A stretch of 64,000 nucleotides of DNA from Streptomyces sp. NK08204 (lineage in GTDB: Bacteria; Actinomycetota; Actinomycetes; Streptomycetales; Streptomycetaceae): assembly GCF_020400585.1 (NCBI RefSeq), contig NZ_JAINVF010000025.1:38875-102874 (forward strand), in the 5' to 3' direction. This document shows, in pieces, positions 50,288 to 58,279 of this stretch. Position 1 is the first letter of the stretch; every line of letters begins with the position of its first letter. The position numbers and the translations under genes are program-made. The notes below the pieces were generated by a model. The model searched no databases. It was not told where the DNA came from and saw only the letters and a program-made list of their open reading frames with translations.

Positions 50288-52945
50288 CTACCGCAGCTCC
50301 AGCGCCTCCCGCAGCCGCCGGGCCTCGGCCACCAGACGCGAGCCGCCCTTGCGCGAGGCGATCTGCGCCAGATACGGGAGTGCCGCGCGCGCCCCGGTCC
50401 GCTCGGCACAGTCCGCCGCGACGGCCAGCAGCTCCCCGAGGCCCCGCGGCGCCACGGCGGCCGCCTCCGGCCGGGCGGCCGCCAGGCCGGCGAGCAGCGG
50501 GGGCAGGGTGTGCCGGAGCGCGCTCCAGATCGTGGCGTTGGCGCCGGTGGCCGCCGCCGTCCGCACCGACTCGGCCAGGCGCAGCGGCTTCAGCGCCCCG
50601 CGCCGCACCAACTCGGCGATATCCAGGCCCAGTCGCTCCGTATCGAGCTGCTGCCGCGCGGCGAGCACCAGCAGAGCGTCCACGGCGGCCAGCCGGTCCT
50701 CCGGGTACCGCGCGCCGAGCCCGTAGGCCACGCACAGGTGCACCGCCTCGCCGGCCTCGCCGCCGGACTCGGCGAGCAGCGGCAGAACGGCGGCACCCCG
50801 TCCGTCCGCGACGGCCGCGTTCGCCAGGTCGTTCAGCAGCCGGGCCGCGACCAGTTCCCGCCGCTCGGGCAGTACGGCGAGCCAGTGCGGGCGTATCGCC
50901 TGGTTCCAGTGGTGGCAGTACCACCGGTCGTCGAAGATCGACAGCGGCCGGCCGAGCCGGTGGAACGCCTGCGTAAAACCCTCCTGGAACTCCCGTACTT
51001 CGCCCAGCTCCAGCAGGATCCGCGCGTCCCTGGCCCGGCGCCTGACCGAGGGTTCGGCGGCATCGGTGGCGGTCAGCCAGCGGGCGAGCCGCGCGCCCTC
51101 CGGTATGCCGAGCGCCCGCGCCCTCCGGGCCGCTTCCTCGGCCGCCGTCCGGTCGTCCCGGCGCACGCGCAGCAGGGCCTGGGCGAAGTCGGCCGCGCCG
51201 ATCCGGGCGTCCAGCCGCCGGTACTCCGCGAGGCGGTCCACCAGTTCGTCCGGCTCCAGCAGGCCAGTGCTCCAGCTGGGCGTGGCCAGCAGCAGCGGCA
51301 GCGGTTCCGCCCGCAGACGGTACGCCACTTCGCGCAGTCGGGCGTCGAAGACGCGGGCGAGGCCGCTGTGCGGGCACGGGTGCTCGTCCGGCCCGCGCCG
51401 CATCGCCGTGTGCAGCGTCGCTGTGTGAATCCTGCCGTCCAGCGTGGCCAGCAGCAGGTCGAGGCCCTGCTGGGCGTCGAGCACGCGGTAGCGGCTGCTG
51501 CCGAAGATGTCGTCGACACGCGGCCAGTGGGGGTGGTCCGCCGTGACCCACCAGCGGTTCGCGACCACCGGTGCCAGCGCATCGCGCAGTGCGTCCGGGT
51601 CCCGGCAGGCGTGCCGCACCAGGCCGTCCAGCGCCCGCTCGAACACGGCCACGTCCTCACCGCCGGACGCGAGCAGCGCCCCAACCTCCTCGGCCACTTC
51701 GACCGCCGTCTTCGGTGCGGACGCGAGCCGGACCGGCTCCGGCGCCGGCGGCAGCACCTCCTCGTACGTCTCCGGGGCCCGGTCCACCGTGGGAATGCCC
51801 AGCGCGGCGGACGCCCGCCCGTGCAGGGCCGGTGGCAACCGGTCGGCGAGCACGGCGAGTTCCTCACCGATCTCGGCGAGGCCCGGCTCGCCCGCGTGCC
51901 GTTCGACGAGTTTCAGGGCGCGCTCCTGCACCTGGGTGTCCTCATGGCCGAACGCCTGGGCCACCACCGGCAGCAGCTCCGCAACGGCGGCGGCGTCACG
52001 GGACAGGAGCTTGGCGAGAAGGACGAGCTGGGCCCGGACCAGCTTCTTCTCGGCGCGCAAGAGCAGTCCTTCGGAGACCTCGGCCAGCTGCCGCACGGTC
52101 AGTTCGCCGTCCAGTGCCAGGGCGGCGAGCACCGCCTGGGCGTGGGCGGCCACGGGGGAGACCGCGTCACGGGCGAGCGCCGTCCAGTCGGCGACCCGCT
52201 CGCGCTCCTCCTCGCGGGTCAGGCCGAGCCGGGTCAGCAGCGGCAGGAAGATCCGGTGGTCCGTGGGACCACCGCCGCGCAGCAGCCGGGCCACGCAGGC
52301 GTCGATCACGAAGGTCCGGTCGAGGGAGCCCTCCTGGGCCAGCGTCGCGAGGGCGCACTGCCAGGAGTCCGGTCCGTCGCCGAGCAGCCACCGGACCTCA
52401 CCGAGGTCCTTGAGGGCGAAGAGCCCGGTGACCAGCGGGGTCAGATGCGGTTCACGGCGCAGCTGTTCCAGGACACCGCCGCGGCGCCGGCCGCCGACAT
52501 ACTGGATCCAGCCGATCACATAGGCGTCCGTCACCGGCACCTCGCGGCCCGACCTGCCGGCCAGGCCCGCCATCAGCTCGTACGGCACCCGGGCGGACAC
52601 CGGCCGCTGGGCCAGCCGCTGTGCGACATCGGCCAGCCAGCCGGTGTCTCGGTGCTCCAGGGCCCGCAGCAGCGTCTCGGCCGGCGCCTGGCTCCAGCGC
52701 ATGTCGGTCGCCGCGAGCCAGCCTGCCGCCGCAGCCGCACCGGTGTGACAGGCGGCTCCGGCCAGGTGCAGCGCCGGATGGATCCGCTCGGGACCGGCCT
52801 CCCGGCGTGGAATCGCCCGCAGCTCCTTGCGCAGCTCCTTCAACCGGGGGAGCACCGCCCGCCGTTCCTCGTCCGTCATCTCCGCCAGCACGCGCAGCGT
52901 CTCCGCCGTGCGTCCTGTCCGTACCGCCGCCATCAGCGCGCTCAC
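50288..52945 (-). CDS. DUF6493 family helical-repeat protein
   Basis: An 885-residue, almost wholly helical protein of the DUF6493 type. It starts VSALMAAVRTGRTAETLRVLAEMTDEERRAVLPRLKELRKELR, and continues with HEAT/ARM-like repeats (for example LALDGELTVRQLAEVSEGLLLRAEKKLVRAQLVLLAKLL and EDTQVQERALKLVERH). No catalytic motif is seen. The GTG start overlaps the stop of the SWIM gene (GTGA), so both are coupled. The SWIM/DUF6493 pair is a recognised arrangement in Streptomyces; function unknown, perhaps a nucleic acid- or protein-binding scaffold. Confidence 0.75.
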   Translation of the reverse strand: MSALMAAVRTGRTAETLRVLAEMTDEERRAVLPRLKELRKELRAIPRREAGPERIHPALHLAGAACHTGAAAAAGWLAATDMRWSQAPAETLLRALEHRDTGWLADVAQRLAQRPVSARVPYELMAGLAGRSGREVPVTDAYVIGWIQYVGGRRRGGVLEQLRREPHLTPLVTGLFALKDLGEVRWLLGDGPDSWQCALATLAQEGSLDRTFVIDACVARLLRGGGPTDHRIFLPLLTRLGLTREEERERVADWTALARDAVSPVAAHAQAVLAALALDGELTVRQLAEVSEGLLLRAEKKLVRAQLVLLAKLLSRDAAAVAELLPVVAQAFGHEDTQVQERALKLVERHAGEPGLAEIGEELAVLADRLPPALHGRASAALGIPTVDRAPETYEEVLPPAPEPVRLASAPKTAVEVAEEVGALLASGGEDVAVFERALDGLVRHACRDPDALRDALAPVVANRWWVTADHPHWPRVDDIFGSSRYRVLDAQQGLDLLLATLDGRIHTATLHTAMRRGPDEHPCPHSGLARVFDARLREVAYRLRAEPLPLLLATPSWSTGLLEPDELVDRLAEYRRLDARIGAADFAQALLRVRRDDRTAAEEAARRARALGIPEGARLARWLTATDAAEPSVRRRARDARILLELGEVREFQEGFTQAFHRLGRPLSIFDDRWYCHHWNQAIRPHWLAVLPERRELVAARLLNDLANAAVADGRGAAVLPLLAESGGEAGEAVHLCVAYGLGARYPEDRLAAVDALLVLAARQQLDTERLGLDIAELVRRGALKPLRLAESVRTAAATGANATIWSALRHTLPPLLAGLAAARPEAAAVAPRGLGELLAVAADCAERTGARAALPYLAQIASRKGGSRLVAEARRLREALELR

Positions 52946-54348
52946 CGCACACCCCCCTCGATCTCCGCCGTGTCCTGCGCCGGCAGGGCACCCCGCCGTA
53001 CCATCCGCACCGCCAGCGCGTGCTTGCACGGTCCGCGCCCGCCCCGGTACTTCGCCCACCACAGACAGCTGCACGTGAGAACACCCGCCTCGTCGCGCAC
53101 CCGGTGCTCATGACCGTCCTCGGCGGTCACCGTGGCGAGCGAGCCGTCCACCGTGACCGCACCCGCCGCCACCAGCGCCCGCGCGGCACGCAGGCGCGGG
53201 TTGTGCCGCTCGGCGCGCGCGGCGTCGTACGGCAGTTCACGGTGGAAGTAGGCCGCCTCCGCCGTGTCGTACCCGACCCGGCCCGAGGTGCCGAGGCGGA
53301 CCAGGGCGGCCCGCACCCGCTCGGGCGTCAGGCCCGAGGCCGCCGCGAGTCCGGCGACGTCGACGCGCGGCTCCCAGGCCAGCAGCACCGCGACCAGCTC
53401 GGCGTCCGCCGCCGCGTCGTCGGTGGCGAGGGCGTCCAGGACGCCGCCCTCCCCGGAGAAGCCGCGCGAGGCGTCCGGCGACAGGGTGAGTGTGAGTCGC
53501 ATGCCTGGCAGGACGACTTCCCAGGCGGCGGCCGTCGCGGCCGTACCGGTGACCGGCGGCCCGTACACGCGCAGGGCCGTCGCGTGCCGCAGCACCCGCT
53601 GGAGCGCGACCAGGCGTTCCGGGCCCGGCAGGCAGACGGCGCCCGGCACCGCCCGGGTCGTCGGCCGCAGCCCGCGGCCCACCGGCACCACCCAGCGCGG
53701 GCCCGCCGCGGACCGACGGCCCGCGCCCGTCCGGGGCAGCCCGCGCAGGAACCGCACCGCCTCGTCCGCCGGCAGCTCGGCCCGCAGATCGAACCCGGCG
53801 GCGATCACCTGGGCCTCCGCGAACCCGCGCAGCCATCGGTCGGGCAGCGGGACCTTCTTCTCCACCACGGGACCGTCGAGCGTGGTGACGGCCAGCTCCT
53901 CCGGGCCCACGCGCAGGTGCAGCGGGTCGTCACCGCCGATCCGGGAGAGGGCCTCGCGCAGAGGGTCGTTGACGTCGACGTTCGTCGTCCCGTGCCCCAC
54001 CTCGCCGCCGTCCAGGCCCGGGGGCAGCACGTCCAGGCGTGCGTACACCCCGCCGCAGCCGGAGAAGGACTCGAAGCGCAGGCGGTCGCCGTTGCCCGTG
54101 ACCACCGGGTCGAGCGAGGCGCGTAGCTGCGGCTGGTAGTACCGCGCCGCCGCCACGTCGGCCACCGCGAGCAGCCCGGCGGCGGCCACCTGCGGCGAGG
54201 TCAGGAAGCCCGCGAAGAACCTCGGATGGTCCTCGGCGCCCGTGGGGGTCGCACCCCGGGACGTCTCCAGCCCGAGCAGCCGCCCGTCCGCCCCCGAGCG
54301 CAGCACGGAGGACCGGCGATAGGCCACTGCCTGCAGTGATCGCGTCAT
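52942..54348 (-). CDS. SWIM zinc finger protein
   Basis: A 468-residue protein with a C-terminal SWIM finger: the CxC...CxH pattern is CSCLWWAKYRGG followed by PCKHAL, 40 residues before the end. The long N-terminal region (SFSGCGGVYARLDVLPPGL, AARYYQPQLRASLDP) has no known catalytic motif. SWIM domains bind DNA or proteins. It is translated together with the DUF6493 gene. The ATG at 54348 opens the transcription unit. Confidence 0.85.
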   Translation of the reverse strand: MTRSLQAVAYRRSSVLRSGADGRLLGLETSRGATPTGAEDHPRFFAGFLTSPQVAAAGLLAVADVAAARYYQPQLRASLDPVVTGNGDRLRFESFSGCGGVYARLDVLPPGLDGGEVGHGTTNVDVNDPLREALSRIGGDDPLHLRVGPEELAVTTLDGPVVEKKVPLPDRWLRGFAEAQVIAAGFDLRAELPADEAVRFLRGLPRTGAGRRSAAGPRWVVPVGRGLRPTTRAVPGAVCLPGPERLVALQRVLRHATALRVYGPPVTGTAATAAAWEVVLPGMRLTLTLSPDASRGFSGEGGVLDALATDDAAADAELVAVLLAWEPRVDVAGLAAASGLTPERVRAALVRLGTSGRVGYDTAEAAYFHRELPYDAARAERHNPRLRAARALVAAGAVTVDGSLATVTAEDGHEHRVRDEAGVLTCSCLWWAKYRGGRGPCKHALAVRMVRRGALPAQDTAEIEGGVR

Positions 54349-54505
54349 GGGAAAACCGTAGAGGTGACCACTGACAATAGGTCTGAGCTGCAAAGACACA
54401 CGCCGGGCAGGGGAGTTGGCGAATGCCGGAGCATACCGCGCACCGGGGGATGACGCCGGTGCGCGGCACGGCCTAGAGAGTACGGGACCGCGGTTCCGCG
54501 GACAC

Positions 54506-56089
54506 CTACTGGCCGACCCGGCCCGGCTGCAGCGCCTTGGTGAACAGCACCGTGCCGTCCTGCTCGCGCAGCCGTACCGTCAGCTCGCCGCCGGCGGCGA
54601 TGTCGACCTCGCCGAAGAACTGGTAGCCGCCGGCGGGAGAGACGTTCGCCGTCGGGGGCGCCTTCACGAACACCCGCTCCGGACCGAAGGTGCCGTCGAG
54701 CGCGCCGGCCGGGAAGGCGCCGGCGTTCAGCGGGCCGGAGACGAACTCCCAGAACGGCTCGAAGTCGGTGAACGCGGCACGCGAGGGCTGGTAGTGCTGG
54801 GCGCAGGTGTAGTGCACGTCCGCGGTCAGCCACAGCGTGCCGGTGATCTTCCTGTGCTTGATGAAGCGCAGCAGCTCGGCGATCTGCAGCTCACGGCCCA
54901 GCGGAGCACCCGGGTCACCCTGCGCGACCGCCTCGAAGTCCGGCTTGCCCTCCATCGGGTCGGGCACGACGAGACCGAGCGGCATGTCGGCGGCGATCAC
55001 CTTCCACACCGCCTGCGACCGGGACAGCTCCCGCTTGAGCCACTCCAGCTGCTCGCGGCCGAGGATGCCCTGGGGGTCGACGGTCTGGTCGTCGGGGGAG
55101 TTGGCGTTGCGGTAGGAGCGCATGTCGAGGACGAACACGTCCAGCAGCGGGCCCTGGTGCAGCACGCGGTAGATCCGGCCCTCCTGCGTGCCGGGCCGCA
55201 GCGTCGAGACGGGGAAGTACTCGCTGAACGCCCGCCGGGCGCGCGCGGCCAGCACGTCGATGCTCTTCTCGGTGTACCGGGTGTCGGTGGAGGCGATCAC
55301 CTCGCCCGGGTACCAGTTGTTGCGCACCTCGTGGTCGTCCCACTGGACGACCGAGGGCACCTGGGCGTTGAACCGGCGGAGGTTGTCGTCCAGCAGGTTG
55401 TAGCGGAAGTTGCCCCGGTACTCGGCCAGGGTCTCGGCGACCTTCGACTTCTCCTCGGTGGTGATGTTCCGCCACGTACCGCCGCCCGGCAGGGCCTGCG
55501 TGGCGGCGATCGGGCCGTCGGCGTACACGTTGTCGCCGCTGCACAGGAAGAAGTCCGGGTCCAGCTTCGCCATCGCGTCGTAGATCCGGTAGCCGCCGAA
55601 GTCGGGGTTGATGCCCCAGCCCTGGCCGGCGAGGTCGCCCGACCACAGGAAGCGCACGCCGTCGCGGTGACGTCGGGAGACGGTGCGGAAGGTTCCGGTC
55701 ACCGGCTCGCCGGTGCGGCGCGGGTCGTCCGGATCCTCCAGCACCACGCGGTAGTGGATCTGCTCGCCGGACGGCAGGCCGTGCAGCCGGGTGGTACCGG
55801 TGAAGTCCGTGCCCGGTCCCAGCAGCGGGCCCTGCCACCTGCGCGGGTCGCGGAACGACTCGGTGGCCGAGGTCTCCACGACCATCCGGGCGGGCCGGTC
55901 CGAACGCACCCACACCAGGCCCGAGTCGGTGGTGATGTCACCCGCCTGCACGCCCCAGCTCGCCTCGGGGCGCCCGGAGCGGGCGAACGCCGGTGCCGCG
56001 CCGATGCTCACGGGCAGCGAGAGGGCCGCGGAGGCGGCGAGGGAACCGCGCAGAATGCTGCGGCGGTCCGGGAGCTGAGGGTGTGACAT
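54506..56089 (-). CDS. phoD: Alkaline phosphatase D (PhoD-like), Tat-exported
   Basis: A 527-residue secreted phosphodiesterase/alkaline phosphatase D. The Tat signal has DRRSILRG, followed by a hydrophobic stretch ending AAPAFA. The N-terminal PhoD domain (SWGVQAGDITTDSGLVWVRSD) precedes the metal-binding core: FLWSGDLAGQGW, FFLCSGDNVYADG, VPSVVQWDDHEVRNNWYPGE, and LWLTADVHYTCAQHYQPSRA. It needs Fe3+ and Ca2+ in known members and releases phosphate from phospholipid or teichoic acid-type esters outside the cell. The upstream region shows a palindrome and a tandem repeat but no clear PHO box. Confidence 0.92.
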   Translation of the reverse strand: MSHPQLPDRRSILRGSLAASAALSLPVSIGAAPAFARSGRPEASWGVQAGDITTDSGLVWVRSDRPARMVVETSATESFRDPRRWQGPLLGPGTDFTGTTRLHGLPSGEQIHYRVVLEDPDDPRRTGEPVTGTFRTVSRRHRDGVRFLWSGDLAGQGWGINPDFGGYRIYDAMAKLDPDFFLCSGDNVYADGPIAATQALPGGGTWRNITTEEKSKVAETLAEYRGNFRYNLLDDNLRRFNAQVPSVVQWDDHEVRNNWYPGEVIASTDTRYTEKSIDVLAARARRAFSEYFPVSTLRPGTQEGRIYRVLHQGPLLDVFVLDMRSYRNANSPDDQTVDPQGILGREQLEWLKRELSRSQAVWKVIAADMPLGLVVPDPMEGKPDFEAVAQGDPGAPLGRELQIAELLRFIKHRKITGTLWLTADVHYTCAQHYQPSRAAFTDFEPFWEFVSGPLNAGAFPAGALDGTFGPERVFVKAPPTANVSPAGGYQFFGEVDIAAGGELTVRLREQDGTVLFTKALQPGRVGQ

Positions 56090-56120
56090 GGCTGTGCCTC
56101 CGGGGATGGATCCGGCCGGT

Positions 56121-56139
56121 GTTGGGGTCAACACCCAAC
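56121..56139. promoter_or_regulatory. Palindrome upstream of phoD
   Basis: GTTGGGGTCAACACCCAAC: GTTGGG and CCCAAC arms around GTCAACA, 32 bases before the phoD start. It could be an operator. It does not fit well to direct GTTCACC-type PhoP repeats. Confidence 0.4.
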
Positions 56140-56215
56140 TGGGGAGCCACAGCGGAAACGTGGATTCAACAAGAACGGGGGGTGATGAAACAGGGCTTGT
56201 GGGGCGGGGACGAAC

Positions 56216-56311
56216 GTCCCGCGAGGCCGACGTCCCGCGAGGCCGACGTCCCGCGAGGCCGACGTCCCGCGAGGCCGGCGTCCCGCCAGGTCGATGGCCC
56301 GCCAGGTCGGC
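56216..56311. repeat. 16-bp tandem repeat (about six copies)
   Basis: The unit GTCCCGCGAGGCCGAC starts at 56216, 56232, 56248, 56264 and 56280, exactly 16 bp apart. The first three copies are identical, the fourth has one change (GGC for GAC end), the fifth and a sixth at 56296 have drifted (GCCAGGTCGAT, GGCCCGCCAGGTCGGC). It lies between the 3' end of the hydrolase gene and the phoD promoter. Confidence 0.85.
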
Positions 56312-56365
56312 GAGCCGTCGAGCCGGTGTTCTCGGCCGTTCGCGGGATCGGGGTTCTTGCGGCGG

Positions 56366-57196
56366 TCAGCGGCTGCCGTCGAGGATCACGCGGGCGACGA
56401 GCGCCGGGTCGTCGTTCATGGGGACGTGGCCGCACCCGGGCAGCCGTACCAGACGGGCGTGCGGGATGAGCCGCTTGGCGCGCACGCCCTGACGGCGCAT
56501 GAGCACCCGGTCCCGGGAGCCCCAGGCCACGGTGACCGGCATGCCAGGCAGGTCGTCGGTGAACCGGACCGTGGTGCCCGCCTTCAGGGTCTGCTCGAAC
56601 CCGGTGGCACCCGCCAGCGCCAGCGTCTCGGCGACCACGGCCTCCGGCGCGCGGCGGGCCGGACGGCCGTAGACGGTGCTCGTCAGCACGGTGCGGCCGG
56701 CCGCCGTGCGCGACAGCCGCTCCACGAGCGGCAGCGGGAGCCGCTGGGCGATGCCGCGCATCGTGATCAGGACGCCGAAGGCGTAACGCCGCTCGGCCTG
56801 CGTCCAGAAACCGGCCGGGGACAGGGCGGTGACGGACCGTACGAGCTTCTCCCGGCCCAGCTCGAGGGCCACCAGGCCGCCGAGCGAGTTGCCCGCGACG
56901 TGCGGGCGTTCCAGCTCCAGCGCCTCGAAGAGGGCGCCCAGGACGGCGCCGGTCGTGGGCAGGTCGTAGGCCAGCCCGGCCGGCAGGGCCGGGGACGCGC
57001 CGAACCCCGGCAGGTCCACGGCGACCACCTCGCGTTCGGTGGCGAGGATGTCCACCACCGGGTCCCATGCCTGCAGATGGTGGCCGATGCCGTGCAGCAG
57101 GACCAGCGGTTCACCGCGTCCCACGCGCGCGTACGCGACGGTCACGTCCGTCGGGCCGTGCGGGGTCGGGACCTTGATGGCGACGGTGGTGGGCAT
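56366..57196 (-). CDS. Alpha/beta hydrolase
   Basis: A 276-residue alpha/beta hydrolase. The oxyanion HGIGHHLQAWDPV, the nucleophile elbow GNSLGGLVALELG with Ser about 104, and the late DRVLMRR (acid Asp region) and GCGHVPMND (catalytic His) are all present. The family includes esterases, haloalkane dehalogenase-like and C-C hydrolases; substrate unknown. No signal peptide. It is the gene before phoD on the same strand, but a tandem repeat and palindrome separate them. It is divergent from the GntR gene. Confidence 0.88.
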   Translation of the reverse strand: MPTTVAIKVPTPHGPTDVTVAYARVGRGEPLVLLHGIGHHLQAWDPVVDILATEREVVAVDLPGFGASPALPAGLAYDLPTTGAVLGALFEALELERPHVAGNSLGGLVALELGREKLVRSVTALSPAGFWTQAERRYAFGVLITMRGIAQRLPLPLVERLSRTAAGRTVLTSTVYGRPARRAPEAVVAETLALAGATGFEQTLKAGTTVRFTDDLPGMPVTVAWGSRDRVLMRRQGVRAKRLIPHARLVRLPGCGHVPMNDDPALVARVILDGSR

Positions 57197-57281
57197 GTGC
57201 GCTCCTCGTCAGGGCTGCGGACGGACACCATAGACAGCTTGTCAGCAATCACTACCGACGGGTAGCCCCCAGGGGTCGGGC

Positions 57282-57297
57282 ATTGGTCTTGACCAAG
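57282..57297. promoter_or_regulatory. dre-like DasR/ROK-type palindrome
   Basis: ATTGGTCTTGACCAAG, with perfect arms TTGGTC/GACCAA around TT, matches 12 of 16 positions of the DasR-responsive element ACTGGTCTAGACCAGT. It lies in the intergenic region upstream of the GntR gene and the divergent hydrolase gene. Confidence 0.5.
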
Positions 57298-57392
57298 GGT
57301 GAGGGCCGCCCTATCGTCGCAGAGAACTGCAACAACCTTTAATAAACAAGGGCGCCATAAACCGCCGGACCACGGCTCTTGCGGAGGACAGG

Positions 57393-58154
57393 GTGGGGAC
57401 CACGCAGCTGGAAGCGGTGCCGGAACCGAAGTACTGGCACCTCAAGACCGTGCTCAGCGAGGCACTCGACTCCGAGTTCTCGGTCGGCGAGATCCTGCCC
57501 AACGAGCGCGACCTCGCCGCCCGCTTCGGCGTGGCCCGCGCCACGCTCCGCCAGGCGCTGGAACAGCTGGAGCTGGAAGGCCGGCTCCAGCGCCGCCGCG
57601 GCGTCGGCACCACCGTCGCGCCGCCGCGTGTCGGCGTGGCCGTCGGCGCGGGACAGCAGACCTGGCCGGAAGCCGAGGACGACGCCTGGCAGCCCGTCGA
57701 CTGCGTCCAGGCCGCGCCGCCGGCGGCCGTCTCCGCCGCCCTGGAGACCGCCTCCGGCGAGCCCCTGCACACCGTGCGCCGCATCCGGACCTCCCACGGC
57801 CAGCACGTCGCCACGGAGCTGCTCTACGTCCCGGCCGTCTCGGTGCCCGACCTCAGCGCGATCGACGCCCCCTCCGGCGCGGCACGGGCGCGTGCGGTGC
57901 TGCGCGAGCTGCAGCACCTGACCCTGGAAGGCCAGGACCGCGCCGTCGAGCTGGGCTCGGCCCGTGCGGACGACGCCAGGGAACTCGACCGGCTCCCCGG
58001 CGCGCCCGTCCTGGTCGTCACCACCCGCTACTTCGCCGCGGGCCGCACCGCCGCCCTGTCCGTGGCGACCTACCGCGCCGACACCTGCCGGCTGACCTTC
58101 GGCGACCCGGCCGGCGTGGAAATACACCACGATTCCGAGCGCCAGGCCTCCTGA
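57393..58154 (+). CDS. GntR family regulator (UTRA domain)
   Basis: A 253-residue GntR/HutC-type regulator. The DNA-binding part is LPNERDLAARFGVARATLRQALEQLELEGRLQRRRGVGTTVA. The C-terminal UTRA domain binds a small effector, often a phosphorylated sugar. It has a GGAGG six bases before the GTG at 57393. It is not DasR itself (the UTRA sequence differs clearly), but the dre-like palindrome upstream suggests that it lies in, or contributes to, a sugar- or amino sugar-responsive network. Target genes are unknown. A weak hairpin follows the stop. Confidence 0.88.
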   Translation: MGTTQLEAVPEPKYWHLKTVLSEALDSEFSVGEILPNERDLAARFGVARATLRQALEQLELEGRLQRRRGVGTTVAPPRVGVAVGAGQQTWPEAEDDAWQPVDCVQAAPPAAVSAALETASGEPLHTVRRIRTSHGQHVATELLYVPAVSVPDLSAIDAPSGAARARAVLRELQHLTLEGQDRAVELGSARADDARELDRLPGAPVLVVTTRYFAAGRTAALSVATYRADTCRLTFGDPAGVEIHHDSERQAS

Positions 58155-58174
58155 CCCCGCCAGGTCTGCGCCCA

Positions 58175-58192
58175 CGCCCGGAACGCCGGGCG
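58175..58192 (+). terminator. Short hairpin after GntR gene
   Basis: CGCCCGG (58175-58181), AACG loop, CCGGGCG (58186-58192): 7-bp stem with a tetraloop, 20 bases after the stop. Confidence 0.5.
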
Positions 58193-58279
58193 GGGCCACT
58201 TCATCAGGGCACCAGCCACGACGGTGCCGTGGCCGTCCGGTGAACCCGTCCGGCGGGCACGGCCCGATGGCCGGCGCCG

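Noticed and set aside
50276..53113. A 945-residue plus-strand frame opposite DUF6493
   Set aside because: The opposite strand has translational coupling, ribosome sites and helical repeats; this frame is Arg/Gln/Gly-rich shadow.
50288..54348. Full MoxR/VWA/SWIM (bpX-like) system
   Set aside because: Only SWIM and DUF6493 are present; there is no MoxR ATPase or VWA protein in the neighbouring genes.
54506..56170. PHO box upstream of phoD
   Set aside because: The upstream sequence has an inverted repeat, not the direct GTTCACC-type repeats of PhoP sites; kept only as a palindrome.
56216..56311. CRISPR array
   Set aside because: The 16-bp units are directly joined without unique spacers; this is a tandem repeat.
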